Below, in pieces: positions 36,125 through 47,340 of a stretch of DNA of 64,000 nucleotides; position 1 is the first letter of the stretch; each line of letters begins with the position of its first letter. Origin of the DNA: Pseudomonas chlororaphis (GTDB taxonomy: Bacteria; Pseudomonadota; Gammaproteobacteria; Pseudomonadales; Pseudomonadaceae); the NCBI GenBank assembly GCA_001023535.1, contig CP011020.1:644595-708594 (forward strand). The letters are read 5' to 3'. The notes beneath the pieces were generated by a model, which saw only the letters and a list, made by a program, of their open reading frames with translations, ran no database searches and was not told the origin of the DNA. Made by a program: the position numbers and the translations under genes.

Positions 36125-37338
36125 TGGCCAGGGCCTACATTTATGTTGAAGACCCTCAGACTGGAGAGATCCGCACGCTGGGGCGATTGAGCATCGATAA
36201 TGGTCGGGGCGAGTTCAGCTACGACCCGGAGTATGTTGCCCAGCATCGTTGGGTGCCAGATCCCATCCGTTATCCGTTGCGCATCCAGCCTTTTACCGGC
36301 ATTGCCACCAACCGCGGTGTGCCCGGTTTCATCAATGATTCAATGCCCGACGGCTGGGGCGAGCGTGTCTTGAGAGACCTTCATCGAGCGGATCTGGAGG
36401 CTGTCGATTACCTGCTCAAGTCCCCCAACAACGATCGCGCCGGCAACCTCATGGCCGGGATAAGCCGGCATCCACCCGTTGGCATCGGCCAGGAAGCGCT
36501 GCCCTCCCTTAAGGGGTTGTCTGCATTCATCGAGGCCACCGAAGCGATCTTCGATAACCAACTGGATGATGAGGCGATCAAAACCCTCCAGTTGCGCAAA
36601 CAACGTTCATCGCTGGGGGGCGCAAGGCCCAAGCGTACATTACACGATGAGGGCGTCTTCATTCTTGCCAAGCCCCGTGATCGCTATGACACCTGTGATG
36701 TCCCGGCCATGGAACATGCCTGCATGACATTCGCTTCGCTCAAGGGACTGAATGTCGCGAAAACTGCGCTGTACCTCGGTGCGCCCTCGACGTTGCTGGT
36801 CAAACGATTCGACCGATTTCCGATTGCCGAGTCCGGCCGTCGGATACCGATGCTGAGCGGGCTGACGCTCCTGGATGCCGATTGGCGATCCAATGATCGC
36901 AGCGCCTGGGTGTATGCCGGGCTTGCCAACGAGATGCAGCGTCGCGGGGTGCCGGATGATGACTTGCGTGAACTGTTCAAGCGCATGTGTTTCAACGCCC
37001 TGGTGGGCAATGACGATGATCACCCGAAGAATCACGCCATTCTCTGGCTCGAGGGACGCTGGCGGTTGGCTCCGATGTATGACGTAGTCCCGGGACTGGA
37101 GGGTTCGTCACCACCCTACCTTTCGATGGCGGTTGGTCGCAGTGGGCGAGTGATCAGTCGAGAGAACCTGCTCAGCCATTGCCTGCACTTTGCCTTGACG
37201 CCAGAGCAGGCCACCGATGTCCTGGATGAAGTGATCAGTTGGGAGGCAGAGCTTGGCGCGCATTACGCCAGCCATTTGACGGGTGCTGAGTTGGAACTCG
37301 GTGTGAGCGCGATAGGCGCTAAACGTATGAAAAGCTGA
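36124..37338 (+). CDS. hipA: HipA-family Ser/Thr kinase toxin
   Basis: 404 residues. HipA motifs: RGVPGFINDSMPDGWGERVL (N-subdomain), SSLGGARPK (P-loop region; autophosphorylation serine equivalent), FILAKPRD with the ATP-binding lysine, the catalytic loop GNDDDHPKNHAI (about residues 295-306), and the DFD-equivalent APMYDVVPG. HipA kinases inactivate tRNA synthetases to cause dormancy; the target here is unknown. The start overlaps hipB. Confidence 0.88.
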   Translation: MARAYIYVEDPQTGEIRTLGRLSIDNGRGEFSYDPEYVAQHRWVPDPIRYPLRIQPFTGIATNRGVPGFINDSMPDGWGERVLRDLHRADLEAVDYLLKSPNNDRAGNLMAGISRHPPVGIGQEALPSLKGLSAFIEATEAIFDNQLDDEAIKTLQLRKQRSSLGGARPKRTLHDEGVFILAKPRDRYDTCDVPAMEHACMTFASLKGLNVAKTALYLGAPSTLLVKRFDRFPIAESGRRIPMLSGLTLLDADWRSNDRSAWVYAGLANEMQRRGVPDDDLRELFKRMCFNALVGNDDDHPKNHAILWLEGRWRLAPMYDVVPGLEGSSPPYLSMAVGRSGRVISRENLLSHCLHFALTPEQATDVLDEVISWEAELGAHYASHLTGAELELGVSAIGAKRMKS

Positions 37339-37350
37339 TGACTGAGGGGA

Positions 37351-37986
37351 TCAGGCTGTTTCTCGCTTGGGCAGATACGGCGGCAGGTACAGGCCCAGGT
37401 ACGCGTCGAACACTCGCATGCCTTCTTCGGCCATGCGTGGGGTGATCTGCCCGTGTTGCTGCACCGAGCGGGCGTAGACGCGGTCGCCCAGTTCCATGGC
37501 CAGGGCGAACACGTCGACGTCGGTGGGCAGGGCCGGCAGGGCGAAATGGCGGTCGAAGAGCTTGTGCATCAGGTCGCCGAGTTCGAGGTCGTGCTGGCGG
37601 TCGGCCTGGGTGACCTCGGTCAGGCCATGCTGGGCCAGGATCAATTGGCGGGCGGCGGCGTCCTGGCCATAGATGGTGAGCATGCGCTGTTCCACCAGCC
37701 GTGACAGGTCGTGCCAGTGGTTCAGGGCGTCATGGTCGATGGGGGCTTGCAGGCAGGCGCGGAACGCGGCGTGGACATCGGCGGTCAGGGCTTCGAGCAG
37801 GGCAGGGACGCTGGCGAAGAAGTGATACACGGAGGACGGGGGAATCCCGGCGCGTTCAGCGACGCTGTAGATCGACAGGCTGGCCACGCCTTCGGCGGCA
37901 AGCAGCGTGCGGGCGGCGTCGAGAATCGAGTCGATCCGGGCCTGGCTGCGTGCGCGGGGTTTGCGAGGGGTGGCGGTGCGCGTCAT
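37351..37986 (-). CDS. TetR-family transcriptional regulator
   Basis: 211 residues. N-terminal helix-turn-helix ARIDSILDAARTLLAAEG, then YSVAERAGIPPSSVYHFFASVPALLEAL; the rest is a ligand-binding domain. The target is unknown. It is convergent with hipA (12 bp apart). ATG 37986 has GGAG upstream; earlier starts in frame lack support. Confidence 0.88.
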   Translation of the reverse strand: MTRTATPRKPRARSQARIDSILDAARTLLAAEGVASLSIYSVAERAGIPPSSVYHFFASVPALLEALTADVHAAFRACLQAPIDHDALNHWHDLSRLVEQRMLTIYGQDAAARQLILAQHGLTEVTQADRQHDLELGDLMHKLFDRHFALPALPTDVDVFALAMELGDRVYARSVQQHGQITPRMAEEGMRVFDAYLGLYLPPYLPKRETA

Positions 37987-38067
37987 GGGTGGCTCCTGCG
38001 GGACTGCGGGCATTGTACGCAGAGCGAGCGGAGGGTCCATAGCGGCGCTTGTGAGGAAAAGAAACCT

Positions 38068-38198
38068 GTGGCGAGGGAGTTTGCTCCCGCTGGGCTGCGC
38101 AGCAGCCCCGACGTCAGTCACTGCGGTGCTTCAAGTTGATCGCTCAAGCCTTTTTTGGGGCTGCTGCGCAGCCCAGCGGGAGCAAGCTCCCTCGCCAC
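38068..38198. repeat. Long inverted REP pair (GTGGCGAGGGAG family)
   Basis: Arms 38068-38108 and 38158-38198 are 41-bp inverted repeats with one mismatch, separated by 49 bp. Same family as 14204-14291. It fills most of the gap between tetR and the spuI terminator. Confidence 0.9.
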
Positions 38199-38263
38199 GG
38201 TCTTGCGTCTAGCCGGACCATTGTGGAGGCAGCCAATTCATCATCTGGGCTGAACAGCCATAA

Positions 38264-38299
38264 AAAACGCCGCAGCCCGTGAAGGCCTGCGGCGTTTTC
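38264..38299 (-). terminator. spuI terminator
   Basis: AAAACGCCGCAG (38264-38275) pairs with CTGCGGCGTTTT (38288-38299); the minus-strand transcript ends in a T-run. It lies 15 bp after the spuI stop. Confidence 0.88.
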
Positions 38300-38313
38300 T
38301 CTACCGCAACCGC

Positions 38314-39690
38314 TTACACGGTATGCAGGTACCAGTTGTATTCAAGGTCGGAGATGGAGTGTTCGAACTCCTCCAGCTCGCTTTCCTTGCAGGCCACGAA
38401 GATATCGATGTATTTCGGGTCGATGTACTTGGCCATGACTTCGCTGTCGTCCAGCTCGCGCAGGGCATCGCGCAGGTTGTTCGGCAGGCTTTGCTCGTTC
38501 TGCTCGTAGCTGTTGCCTTCGACCGGAGCACCCGGCTCGATCTTGTTGACCAGGCCATGGTGCACGCCAGCCAGCACGGAGGCCATCAGCAGGTATGGGT
38601 TGGCGTCGGCGCCGGCCACACGGTGTTCCAGGCGCACGGCATCGGCAGCGCCGGTCGGTACGCGCAAGGCCACGGTGCGGTTGTCCAGGCCCCAGGTCGG
38701 CGAGTTCGGCACGTAGAACTGGGCGCCGAAACGGCGGTAGGAGTTGACGTTCGGGCAGAGGAAGGCCATCTGCGCGGGCAGGGTCTCGAGCACACCGCCG
38801 ATCGCGTGACGCAGCGCGGCGTTCTGCTCGGGATCCTCGCTGGCAAAGATGTTCTTGCCGTCTTTGTCCAGGACCGAAATGTGAACGTGCAGACCATTGC
38901 CCGCCTGGCCTGGGTACGGCTTGGCCATGAAGGTGGTGTCCATTTCATGGTCGTAGGCGATGTTCTTGATCAGGCGCTTGAGCAGGACCGCATAGTCGCA
39001 GGCCTTGATCGGGTCGGCGACGTGGTGCAGGTTCACTTCGAACTGCGCCGGGGCACTTTCCTTGACGATGGCGTCGGCGGGAATGCCTTGTTCCTTGGCG
39101 CCTTCGAGGATGTCCTGGAGGCAATCGACATATTCGTCGAGGTCGTCAATCAGGTAGACCTGGGTCGAATGCGGACGCTTGCCGGAGATGGGGGAGCGGG
39201 GCGGTTGTGGGCGTCCATTCACGTTCTCCTGGTCGATCAGGTAGAACTCCAACTCGAACGCGGCGCAGATGGTCAGGCCCAGCTCATCGAACTTGGTCAC
39301 GACCTGGCGCAGGACCTCGCGGGGGTCGGCGAAGAACGGCTCGCCTTCGAGCTCGTGCATGGTCATCAGCAGTTGCGCGGTGGGGCGCTTTTGCCAGGGC
39401 TCATTGCTCAGGGTGCCGGGGATGGGGTAGCAGATCCGGTCGGCATCGCCGATGTCCAGGCCCAGGCCGGTGCTTTCCACCGTCGAGCCATTGATGTCCA
39501 GGGCAAACAGGGAGGCCGGCAGGTTGATGCCTTTCTCGTAAACCTTGTGGAGGCTGGTGCGTTCGATGCGCTTGCCGCGCACCACACCATTCATATCCGC
39601 AATCAGAAGGTCAACGTACAGAACCTCAGGATGTTCCTTAAGGAACGCGTTCGCTTCGTTAAGCTGAACGGCACGCGGGGGTACCGACAT
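38314..39690 (-). CDS. spuI: Gamma-glutamylpolyamine synthetase
   Basis: 458 residues of the glutamine synthetase family, PuuA type. It ligates glutamate to putrescine or other polyamines with ATP. Motifs: LLIADMNGVVRGKRI, EFELEFY-like AAFELEFYLID, GNGLHVHISVLDKDGKN and NRTVALRVPTG. It is divergent from spuA, as PA0296 is in P. aeruginosa, which gives the symbol. A paralogue (spuB) is in the divergent operon. Confidence 0.88.
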   Translation of the reverse strand: MSVPPRAVQLNEANAFLKEHPEVLYVDLLIADMNGVVRGKRIERTSLHKVYEKGINLPASLFALDINGSTVESTGLGLDIGDADRICYPIPGTLSNEPWQKRPTAQLLMTMHELEGEPFFADPREVLRQVVTKFDELGLTICAAFELEFYLIDQENVNGRPQPPRSPISGKRPHSTQVYLIDDLDEYVDCLQDILEGAKEQGIPADAIVKESAPAQFEVNLHHVADPIKACDYAVLLKRLIKNIAYDHEMDTTFMAKPYPGQAGNGLHVHISVLDKDGKNIFASEDPEQNAALRHAIGGVLETLPAQMAFLCPNVNSYRRFGAQFYVPNSPTWGLDNRTVALRVPTGAADAVRLEHRVAGADANPYLLMASVLAGVHHGLVNKIEPGAPVEGNSYEQNEQSLPNNLRDALRELDDSEVMAKYIDPKYIDIFVACKESELEEFEHSISDLEYNWYLHTV

Positions 39691-39773
39691 GATGCAACAC
39701 CTTTGTTGTTAAAAATATCAATCATTGATCTCTTCGAAAGCCAGTCAACCCGAACGGCATGCCGAAGTCAAGC

Positions 39774-39838
39774 AGGGCCTTTTTTGCCCTAAAAAAGCAC
39801 TCGTGGGGCTTTTTTGAGGCAATTTAGGGCGTTTTTTT
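39774..39838. promoter_or_regulatory. Repeat-rich divergent spuI-spuA control region
   Basis: Within the 278-bp gap, GCCCTAAA (39786-39793) and TTTAGGGC (39823-39830) form inverted repeats flanked by four runs of five to seven T or A. This may be an operator for a polyamine-responsive regulator; no promoter can be fixed. Confidence 0.4.
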
Positions 39839-39968
39839 CCCTTTGAAGGTCGTGTCGACCGCGGGCTTGAGCGGGCCGTGTTGTATTTTTTACGGGGGTG
39901 TTGTGTAAAAAAATGAACAAGGCTAAGCTCGATTCAAACCCATAACAGCAATAATACCGGGGTGCTTC

Positions 39969-40745
39969 ATGTCTCGCCTGCCGTTAATCGGCGTCACCAC
40001 CTGCTCCAGGCAGTTGGGCCTGCATGCGTATCACATCAGCGGCGATAAATATTCCCGGGCTGTCGCGACAGCCGCCAAGGGCTTGCCCATGCTGATTGCG
40101 TCCCTGGCGGATCTGTTCTCCCCGTCCGTTATTCTGGACGCCCTGGACGGTATTCTCTTTACCGGCTCTCCTTCCAATGTAGAACCTTTTCACTACCATG
40201 GCCCTGCCAGTGCGCCGGGCACTGCTCATGATCCTGCACGCGATGCCACCACCCTGCCGCTGATCCGCGCCGCCGTCGAGGCAGGCGTCCCGGTGCTGGG
40301 GATCTGCCGCGGTTTCCAGGAAATGAACGTAGCCTTTGGCGGTAGCCTGCATCAGAAAGTTCATGAAGTCGGAACCTTTATCGATCATCGTGAAGACGAC
40401 ACCCAGCCGGTGGCGATCCAGTACGGCCCGGCCCATGCCGTGCATATCCAGCCCGGCGGCGTGCTGGCGGGCCTGGGCCTGCCGCCGGTGATCGACGTCA
40501 ACTCCATCCACAGCCAGGGCATCGAGCGACTGGCGCCGGGATTGCGGGTTGAAGCGAGGGCGCCGGATGGCCTGATCGAAGCCGTTTCGGTTATACAAGG
40601 CAAGGCTTTTGCTTTAGGAGTGCAGTGGCACCCCGAATGGGCGGTAAGCTCTAACCCGCACTACCTTGCGATTTTCCAGGCATTTGGCGATGCCTGCCGA
40701 GCAAGGGCAATACAACGCGACGCCGATGCGTCAAACAACGCCTGA
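39969..40745 (+). CDS. spuA: Class I glutamine amidotransferase-like gamma-glutamyl hydrolase
   Basis: 258 residues, PuuD type. It hydrolyses gamma-glutamyl-GABA or related products of polyamine breakdown. The nucleophile cysteine is in VLGICRGFQEMNV, and the His-x-Glu pair in GVQWHPEWAV. First gene of the rightward spu operon. Confidence 0.92.
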   Translation: MSRLPLIGVTTCSRQLGLHAYHISGDKYSRAVATAAKGLPMLIASLADLFSPSVILDALDGILFTGSPSNVEPFHYHGPASAPGTAHDPARDATTLPLIRAAVEAGVPVLGICRGFQEMNVAFGGSLHQKVHEVGTFIDHREDDTQPVAIQYGPAHAVHIQPGGVLAGLGLPPVIDVNSIHSQGIERLAPGLRVEARAPDGLIEAVSVIQGKAFALGVQWHPEWAVSSNPHYLAIFQAFGDACRARAIQRDADASNNA

Positions 40746-40785
40746 CGACTAATAGCAGTCAGGAAACTCACGCCTAGAGGCATTT

Positions 40786-42144
40786 ATGAGTAACAACCTC
40801 GACCAGCTCACCGATTGGTTGAAAGACCACAAGATCACAGAAGTCGAATGCATGATTGGCGACCTGACCGGTATCACCCGGGGCAAGATCTCGCCGACCA
40901 ACAAGTTCATTGCCGAAAAAGGCATGCGCCTGCCCGAGAGCGTCCTGCTCCAGACCGTGACAGGCGACTATGTCGAAGACGACATCTATTACGAACTGCT
41001 CGATCCTGCCGACATCGACATGATATGCCGCCCGGACGAGAACGCCGTCTTCCTTGTGCCCTGGGCCATCGAGCCCACTGCCCAGGTCATCCACGATTCC
41101 TACGACAAGCAGGGCAACCCGATCGAGCTGTCGCCGCGCAACGTGCTCAAGAAGGTGCTCAAGCTGTACGCCGACAAAGGCTGGCAGCCGATCGTCGCGC
41201 CGGAGATGGAGTTCTACCTGACCAAGCGCAGCGACGACCCGGACTTCCCGCTGCAACCGCCTGTTGGCCGCTCCGGCCGCCCGGAAACCGGGCGCCAGTC
41301 GTTCTCGATCGAGGCCGCCAACGAATTCGACCCGCTGTTCGAGGACGTCTACGACTGGTGCGAGTTGCAGGAGCTGGACCTCGACACCCTGATCCACGAG
41401 GACGGCACGGCGCAGATGGAAATCAACTTCCGTCATGGCGACGCCCTGTCCCTGGCCGACCAGATCCTGGTGTTCAAGCGCACCATGCGCGAGGCGGCAC
41501 TCAAGCACAACGTGGCCGCGACCTTCATGGCCAAACCCATGACCGGCGAGCCGGGCAGTGCAATGCACCTGCACCAGAGCATCATCGACAAGGACACCGG
41601 CAAGAACGTCTTCTCCAATGAAGACGGGACCATGAGCGAGCTGTTCCTGCACCACATCGGCGGCTTGCAGAAGCTCATCCCCGAGCTGCTGCCGCTGTTC
41701 GCCCCCAACGTCAACTCGTTCCGCCGCTTCCTGCCGGATACCTCGGCGCCCGTGAACGTGGAGTGGGGCGAAGAAAACCGCACCGTCGGCCTGCGCGTGC
41801 CGGATGCCGGGCCACAGAACCGTCGGGTGGAAAACCGCCTGCCGGGCGCCGACGCCAACCCGTACCTGGCCATTGCCGCGAGCCTGCTGTGCGGTTTCAT
41901 CGGCATGGTCGAAGGCATCAACCCGAGTGCGCCGGTGGTGGGACGGGGTTACGAACGCCGGAACCTGCGCCTGCCGCTGACCATCGAAGATGCGTTGGAG
42001 CGCATGGAAAACAGCGCCACCATCGAGAAATACCTGGGCAAGAAATTCATCACGGGCTACGTCGCGGTCAAGCGGGCCGAGCATGAAAACTTCAAGCGCG
42101 TCATCAGTTCGTGGGAGCGGGAATTCCTGCTCTTTGCCGTCTGA
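40786..42144 (+). CDS. spuB: Glutamine synthetase-family gamma-glutamylpolyamine synthetase
   Basis: 452 residues, paralogue of spuI. Landmarks: [54 protein letters not shown]. It glutamylates polyamines. It follows spuA by 40 bp and precedes the aminotransferase. Confidence 0.92.
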   Translation: MSNNLDQLTDWLKDHKITEVECMIGDLTGITRGKISPTNKFIAEKGMRLPESVLLQTVTGDYVEDDIYYELLDPADIDMICRPDENAVFLVPWAIEPTAQVIHDSYDKQGNPIELSPRNVLKKVLKLYADKGWQPIVAPEMEFYLTKRSDDPDFPLQPPVGRSGRPETGRQSFSIEAANEFDPLFEDVYDWCELQELDLDTLIHEDGTAQMEINFRHGDALSLADQILVFKRTMREAALKHNVAATFMAKPMTGEPGSAMHLHQSIIDKDTGKNVFSNEDGTMSELFLHHIGGLQKLIPELLPLFAPNVNSFRRFLPDTSAPVNVEWGEENRTVGLRVPDAGPQNRRVENRLPGADANPYLAIAASLLCGFIGMVEGINPSAPVVGRGYERRNLRLPLTIEDALERMENSATIEKYLGKKFITGYVAVKRAEHENFKRVISSWEREFLLFAV

Positions 42145-42203
42145 AGCGCCGGGCGGGGCTGCCGCGCCAGCCTCGCCCCCACCGATACGAAAGGAGAATC
42201 CGC

Positions 42204-43568
42204 ATGACCGGCAACAACCCGCAAACCCGCGAATGGCAGGCCCTGAGCAACGATCATCACCTGGCGCCGTTCAGCGACTTCAAGCAACTCAAGGAGAAAG
42301 GCCCGCGCATCATCACCCGCGCCAAGGGCGTCTACCTCTGGGACAGCGAAGGCAACCAGATCCTCGATGGCATGGCCGGCCTCTGGTGCGTGGCCGTCGG
42401 TTACGGCCGTGATGAACTGGCCGACGCCGCCAGCCGGCAGATGCGCGAACTGCCGTACTACAACCTGTTCTTCCAGACCGCTCACCCGCCGGTGCTGGAG
42501 CTGTCCAAGGCCATCGCCGATATCGCCCCTGAAGGCATGAACCATGTGTTCTTCACCGGCTCCGGCTCCGAAGGCAACGACACCATGCTGCGCATGGTTC
42601 GCCATTACTGGGCGATCAAGGGCCAGCCGAACAAGAAAGTCATCATCAGCCGCAAGAACGGCTATCACGGTTCGACCGTGGCCGGCGCGAGCCTGGGCGG
42701 CATGACCTACATGCACGAGCAGGGCGACCTGCCGATCCCGGGCATCGTCCACATCGCCCAGCCCTATTGGTTCGGCGAAGGCGGCGACATGAGCCCGGAG
42801 GCCTTCGGCGTGTGGGCGGCCGACCAACTGGAAGCCAAGATCCTGGAGGTCGGCGTGGACAACGTCGGTGCGTTCATCGCCGAGCCGATCCAAGGCGCGG
42901 GCGGCGTGATCGTTCCGCCGGACAGCTACTGGCCGCGGGTGAAGGAAATCCTCGCCAAGTACGACATCCTGTTCGTGGCCGACGAAGTGATCTGCGGTTT
43001 TGGCCGCACCGGGGAATGGTTCGGCACCGATCATTTCGGCTTGAAGCCGCACATGATGACCATCGCCAAGGGCCTGACCTCCGGCTACATCCCCATGGGC
43101 GGGCTGATCGTGCGTGACGATGTGGTCGACGTGCTCAATGAAGGGGGCGACTTCAACCACGGCTTCACCTACTCCGGTCACCCGGTGGCCGCCGCGGTGG
43201 CCCTGGAGAACATTCGCATCCTGCGCGAAGAAAAGATCATCGAGCGCGTCCACAACGAAACGGCACCCTATTTGCAGAAGCGTTTGCGGGAACTGAACGA
43301 TCATCCGCTGGTGGGTGAGGTCCGGGGTGTCGGCCTGCTGGGGGCAATCGAACTGGTTCAGGACAAGGCCACGCGCAAGCGCTATGAAGGTCGGGGCGTG
43401 GGCATGATCTGCCGGCAGTTCTGCTTCGACAACGGGCTGATCATGCGTGCGGTGGGCGACACCATGATCATTGCGCCGCCACTGGTGATCAGCAAGGCCG
43501 AGATCGACGAACTGGTGACCAAGGCGCGGCAGTGCCTGGACCTGACCCTCAGTGCGTTGCAAGGCTAA
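42204..43568 (+). CDS. spuC: Polyamine:pyruvate aminotransferase
   Basis: 454 residues, class III PLP enzyme. It transfers the amino group of putrescine, cadaverine or spermidine to pyruvate. The PLP lysine is in [16 protein letters not shown]; also [17 protein letters not shown] [14 protein letters not shown] and [17 protein letters not shown] 42204 after AAAGGAG. Confidence 0.95.
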   Translation: MTGNNPQTREWQALSNDHHLAPFSDFKQLKEKGPRIITRAKGVYLWDSEGNQILDGMAGLWCVAVGYGRDELADAASRQMRELPYYNLFFQTAHPPVLELSKAIADIAPEGMNHVFFTGSGSEGNDTMLRMVRHYWAIKGQPNKKVIISRKNGYHGSTVAGASLGGMTYMHEQGDLPIPGIVHIAQPYWFGEGGDMSPEAFGVWAADQLEAKILEVGVDNVGAFIAEPIQGAGGVIVPPDSYWPRVKEILAKYDILFVADEVICGFGRTGEWFGTDHFGLKPHMMTIAKGLTSGYIPMGGLIVRDDVVDVLNEGGDFNHGFTYSGHPVAAAVALENIRILREEKIIERVHNETAPYLQKRLRELNDHPLVGEVRGVGLLGAIELVQDKATRKRYEGRGVGMICRQFCFDNGLIMRAVGDTMIIAPPLVISKAEIDELVTKARQCLDLTLSALQG

Positions 43569-43734
43569 GTGCTAGGCTCTGAGCGAGGCGCTTACAAGGG
43601 CCTCGCCCAGTGCGAACAAAAGGCCGGGCTTGTGTTGAAAGCCTGCCCTGTAACTTGCCAGACTACCGACTGTTCAAGTTGCCCGCGAGCCGGCTACTGA
43701 ACGTGGCTAAAAAGAATAACTGGAGCATCAATCC

Positions 43735-44847
43735 ATGAAGGCATTAGGTATGAAGATAGCTGGCAAGACCCTCCTCGCCATGTCGCTGGTGGGCGCGATG
43801 GCGGGTGCCGTCCAGGCGGACGACAAAGTGCTGCACGTCTATAACTGGTCCGACTATATTGCGCCGGACACCGTCGCCAAGTTCGAGAAGGAAACGGGGA
43901 TCAAGGTCGTCTACGACGTGTTCGACAGCAACGAAACCCTCGAAGCCAAGTTGCTGGCCGGCAAATCCGGTTATGACATCGTGGTGCCGTCGAACAACTT
44001 CCTGGCCAAGCAGATCAAGGCCGGCGTCTACCAGCCACTGGACAAGTCCAAGCTGACCAACTGGAAGAATCTCGACACCGACCTGCTCAAGGCCGTTGGC
44101 GATGCCAGCGACAAGGGCAACCAGCATGCCTTCCCTTACATGTGGGGCACCATCGGTATCGGCTACAACCCGGAGAAGGTCAAGGCCGCGCTGGGCGTCG
44201 ACAAGATCGACTCGTGGGACACCCTGCTCAAGCCGGAGAACATCGCCAAGCTCAAGGGCTGCGGCGTGAGTTTCCTCGACTCACCGACCGAAATGATCCC
44301 GGTGGCGTTGCACTACCTGGGCTACCCGACCGACAGCCAGGACAAGAAACAACTGGCCGACGCCGAGGCACTGTTCCTCAAGATCCGTCCTTCGATCAGC
44401 TATTTCCATTCGTCCAAGTACATCTCTGACCTGGCCAACGGCAACATCTGCGTCGCCGTGGGTTACTCGGGCGATATCGAACAGTCCAAGTCCCGCGCTG
44501 CCGAAGCGGGTGGCAAGGTCAAGGTGGCCTACGCCATTCCAAAAGAGGGCGCCGGTTCCTTCTATGACATGGTCGCCATTCCCAAGGACGCCGAAAACGT
44601 CGACGCGGCCTACCAGTACATGAACTTCCTGCTGAAGCCGGAAATCATGGCCGAGATCACCAACAACGTACGCTTCCCGAACGGCAACAAGGCGGCGACG
44701 GCACTGGTGGAAAAAGATATCTCCGGCGACCCGAACATCTACCCGTCGGATGAAGTGAAGGCCAAGCTCTACGCGATCAGTGACTTGCCGCCGGCCACCC
44801 AGCGGATCCTGACCCGCAGCTGGACCAAGATCAAATCCGGCAAGTAA
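43735..44847 (+). CDS. spuD: Putrescine-binding periplasmic protein
   Basis: 370 residues with signal peptide ([16 protein letters not shown]). The mature start [37 protein letters not shown] and [15 protein letters not shown] follow P. aeruginosa SpuD, which prefers putrescine. A 166-bp gap without a terminator precedes it. Confidence 0.93.
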   Translation: MKALGMKIAGKTLLAMSLVGAMAGAVQADDKVLHVYNWSDYIAPDTVAKFEKETGIKVVYDVFDSNETLEAKLLAGKSGYDIVVPSNNFLAKQIKAGVYQPLDKSKLTNWKNLDTDLLKAVGDASDKGNQHAFPYMWGTIGIGYNPEKVKAALGVDKIDSWDTLLKPENIAKLKGCGVSFLDSPTEMIPVALHYLGYPTDSQDKKQLADAEALFLKIRPSISYFHSSKYISDLANGNICVAVGYSGDIEQSKSRAAEAGGKVKVAYAIPKEGAGSFYDMVAIPKDAENVDAAYQYMNFLLKPEIMAEITNNVRFPNGNKAATALVEKDISGDPNIYPSDEVKAKLYAISDLPPATQRILTRSWTKIKSGK

Positions 44848-44863
44848 GCCGGCCTGAAGTACT

Positions 44864-44903
44864 TTCCTGTCGCCGTCACCCTCCAGGGCGGCGGCAACAG
44901 GAA
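44864..44903 (+). other. Intra-operon hairpin between spuD and spuE
   Basis: TTCCTGTCGCCG and CGGCG-GCA-ACAGGAA pair with a small bulge around a 13-nt loop, 16 bp after spuD. Without a T-run it is more likely to stabilise the upstream mRNA than to terminate. Confidence 0.6.
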
Positions 44904-45020
44904 GCCAAGAATAATTAAAAGTTTTGCTGGATCGGTTTATCGAGGGTAAGTTGCGCGCCGGTTTTGTTGCAGGGCCTGTCGTGGCCAGGTAACGGGGGCA
45001 ACTTGGGCCCAACTATTTAA

Positions 45021-46130
<1,110 letters not shown>

Positions 46131-46197
46131 CGTTAAGCGCTCTAACTAAACGCTCGCCCGCATGGGGCGAACAGTAAATTCTGTGGGAGTTTCGCAA

Positions 46198-47340
46198 ATG
46201 GCAGTTGCCTCCGGCGCCTATAAGAAAGCCCTCGAGGGCGACCAGACACCCAAGCAGGTGCTGGTCAAAATCGACCGGGTCACGAAGAAGTTCGACGAGA
46301 CGATTGCCGTGGACGATGTGTCCCTGGAGATCAAGAAAGGCGAGATCTTCGCCTTGCTCGGCGGTTCGGGTTCGGGCAAATCCACCTTGCTGCGCATGCT
46401 CGCCGGCTTCGAGCGGCCCACGGAGGGGCGCATTTTCCTCGACGGTGTGGACATTACCGACATGCCGCCGTACGAGCGGCCGATCAACATGATGTTCCAG
46501 TCCTACGCCCTGTTCCCGCACATGACCGTGGCGCAGAACATCGCCTTCGGCCTGCAACAGGACAGGATCCCCAAGCCTGAGATCGAGGCCCGCGTGGCGG
46601 AAATGCTCAAGCTGGTGCAGATGAGCCAGTACGCCAAGCGCAAGCCGCACCAGCTCTCCGGCGGCCAGCGCCAGCGCGTGGCCCTGGCCCGTTCCCTGGC
46701 CAAGCGTCCAAAGCTGTTGCTGCTCGACGAACCCATGGGCGCCCTGGACAAGAAGCTGCGCTCGCAGATGCAGCTCGAGCTGGTCGAGATCATCGAGCGG
46801 GTCGGTGTGACCTGCGTGATGGTGACCCACGACCAGGAAGAGGCCATGACCATGGCCGAGCGCATCGCGATCATGCACCTGGGCTGGATCGCCCAGATCG
46901 GCAGCCCGATCGACATCTACGAGACCCCGACCAGCCGGCTGGTCTGCGAGTTCATCGGCAACGTCAACATCTTCGAGACCGAAGTGGTGGACGACGCCGA
47001 GGGTCACGCGGTGCTGACCTGCAAGGACCTGGACCGCAACATCTACGTCGGCCACGGGATCAGCACCTCGGTGCAGGACAAGTCGGTGACCTACGCCATT
47101 CGCCCGGAAAAACTGCTGGTGACCGTCGAACAGCCGACCTGCGAGCACAACTGGTCCAGCGGCAAGGTCCACGACATCGCCTACCTGGGTGGGCACTCGG
47201 TGTTCTACGTCGAACTGCCGAGCGGCAAGCTGGTGCAGTCCTTCGTCGCCAACGCCGAACGCCGTGGCCAGCGCCCGACCTGGGGCGACCAGGTGTTCGT
47301 CTGGTGGGAAGATGACAGCGGCGTGGTGCTTCGCTCATGA
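46198..47340 (+). CDS. spuF: Polyamine ABC transporter ATPase
   Basis: 380 residues, PotA type. Walker A GGSGSGKST, Q-loop MMFQSYALFP, signature LSGGQRQRVALARSL, Walker B LLLLDEPMGALD, H-loop VTHDQEEA; the C-terminal TOBE domain follows from about residue 280. ATG 46198 after GGGAG. Its stop overlaps spuG (ATGA). Confidence 0.95.
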   Translation: MAVASGAYKKALEGDQTPKQVLVKIDRVTKKFDETIAVDDVSLEIKKGEIFALLGGSGSGKSTLLRMLAGFERPTEGRIFLDGVDITDMPPYERPINMMFQSYALFPHMTVAQNIAFGLQQDRIPKPEIEARVAEMLKLVQMSQYAKRKPHQLSGGQRQRVALARSLAKRPKLLLLDEPMGALDKKLRSQMQLELVEIIERVGVTCVMVTHDQEEAMTMAERIAIMHLGWIAQIGSPIDIYETPTSRLVCEFIGNVNIFETEVVDDAEGHAVLTCKDLDRNIYVGHGISTSVQDKSVTYAIRPEKLLVTVEQPTCEHNWSSGKVHDIAYLGGHSVFYVELPSGKLVQSFVANAERRGQRPTWGDQVFVWWEDDSGVVLRS

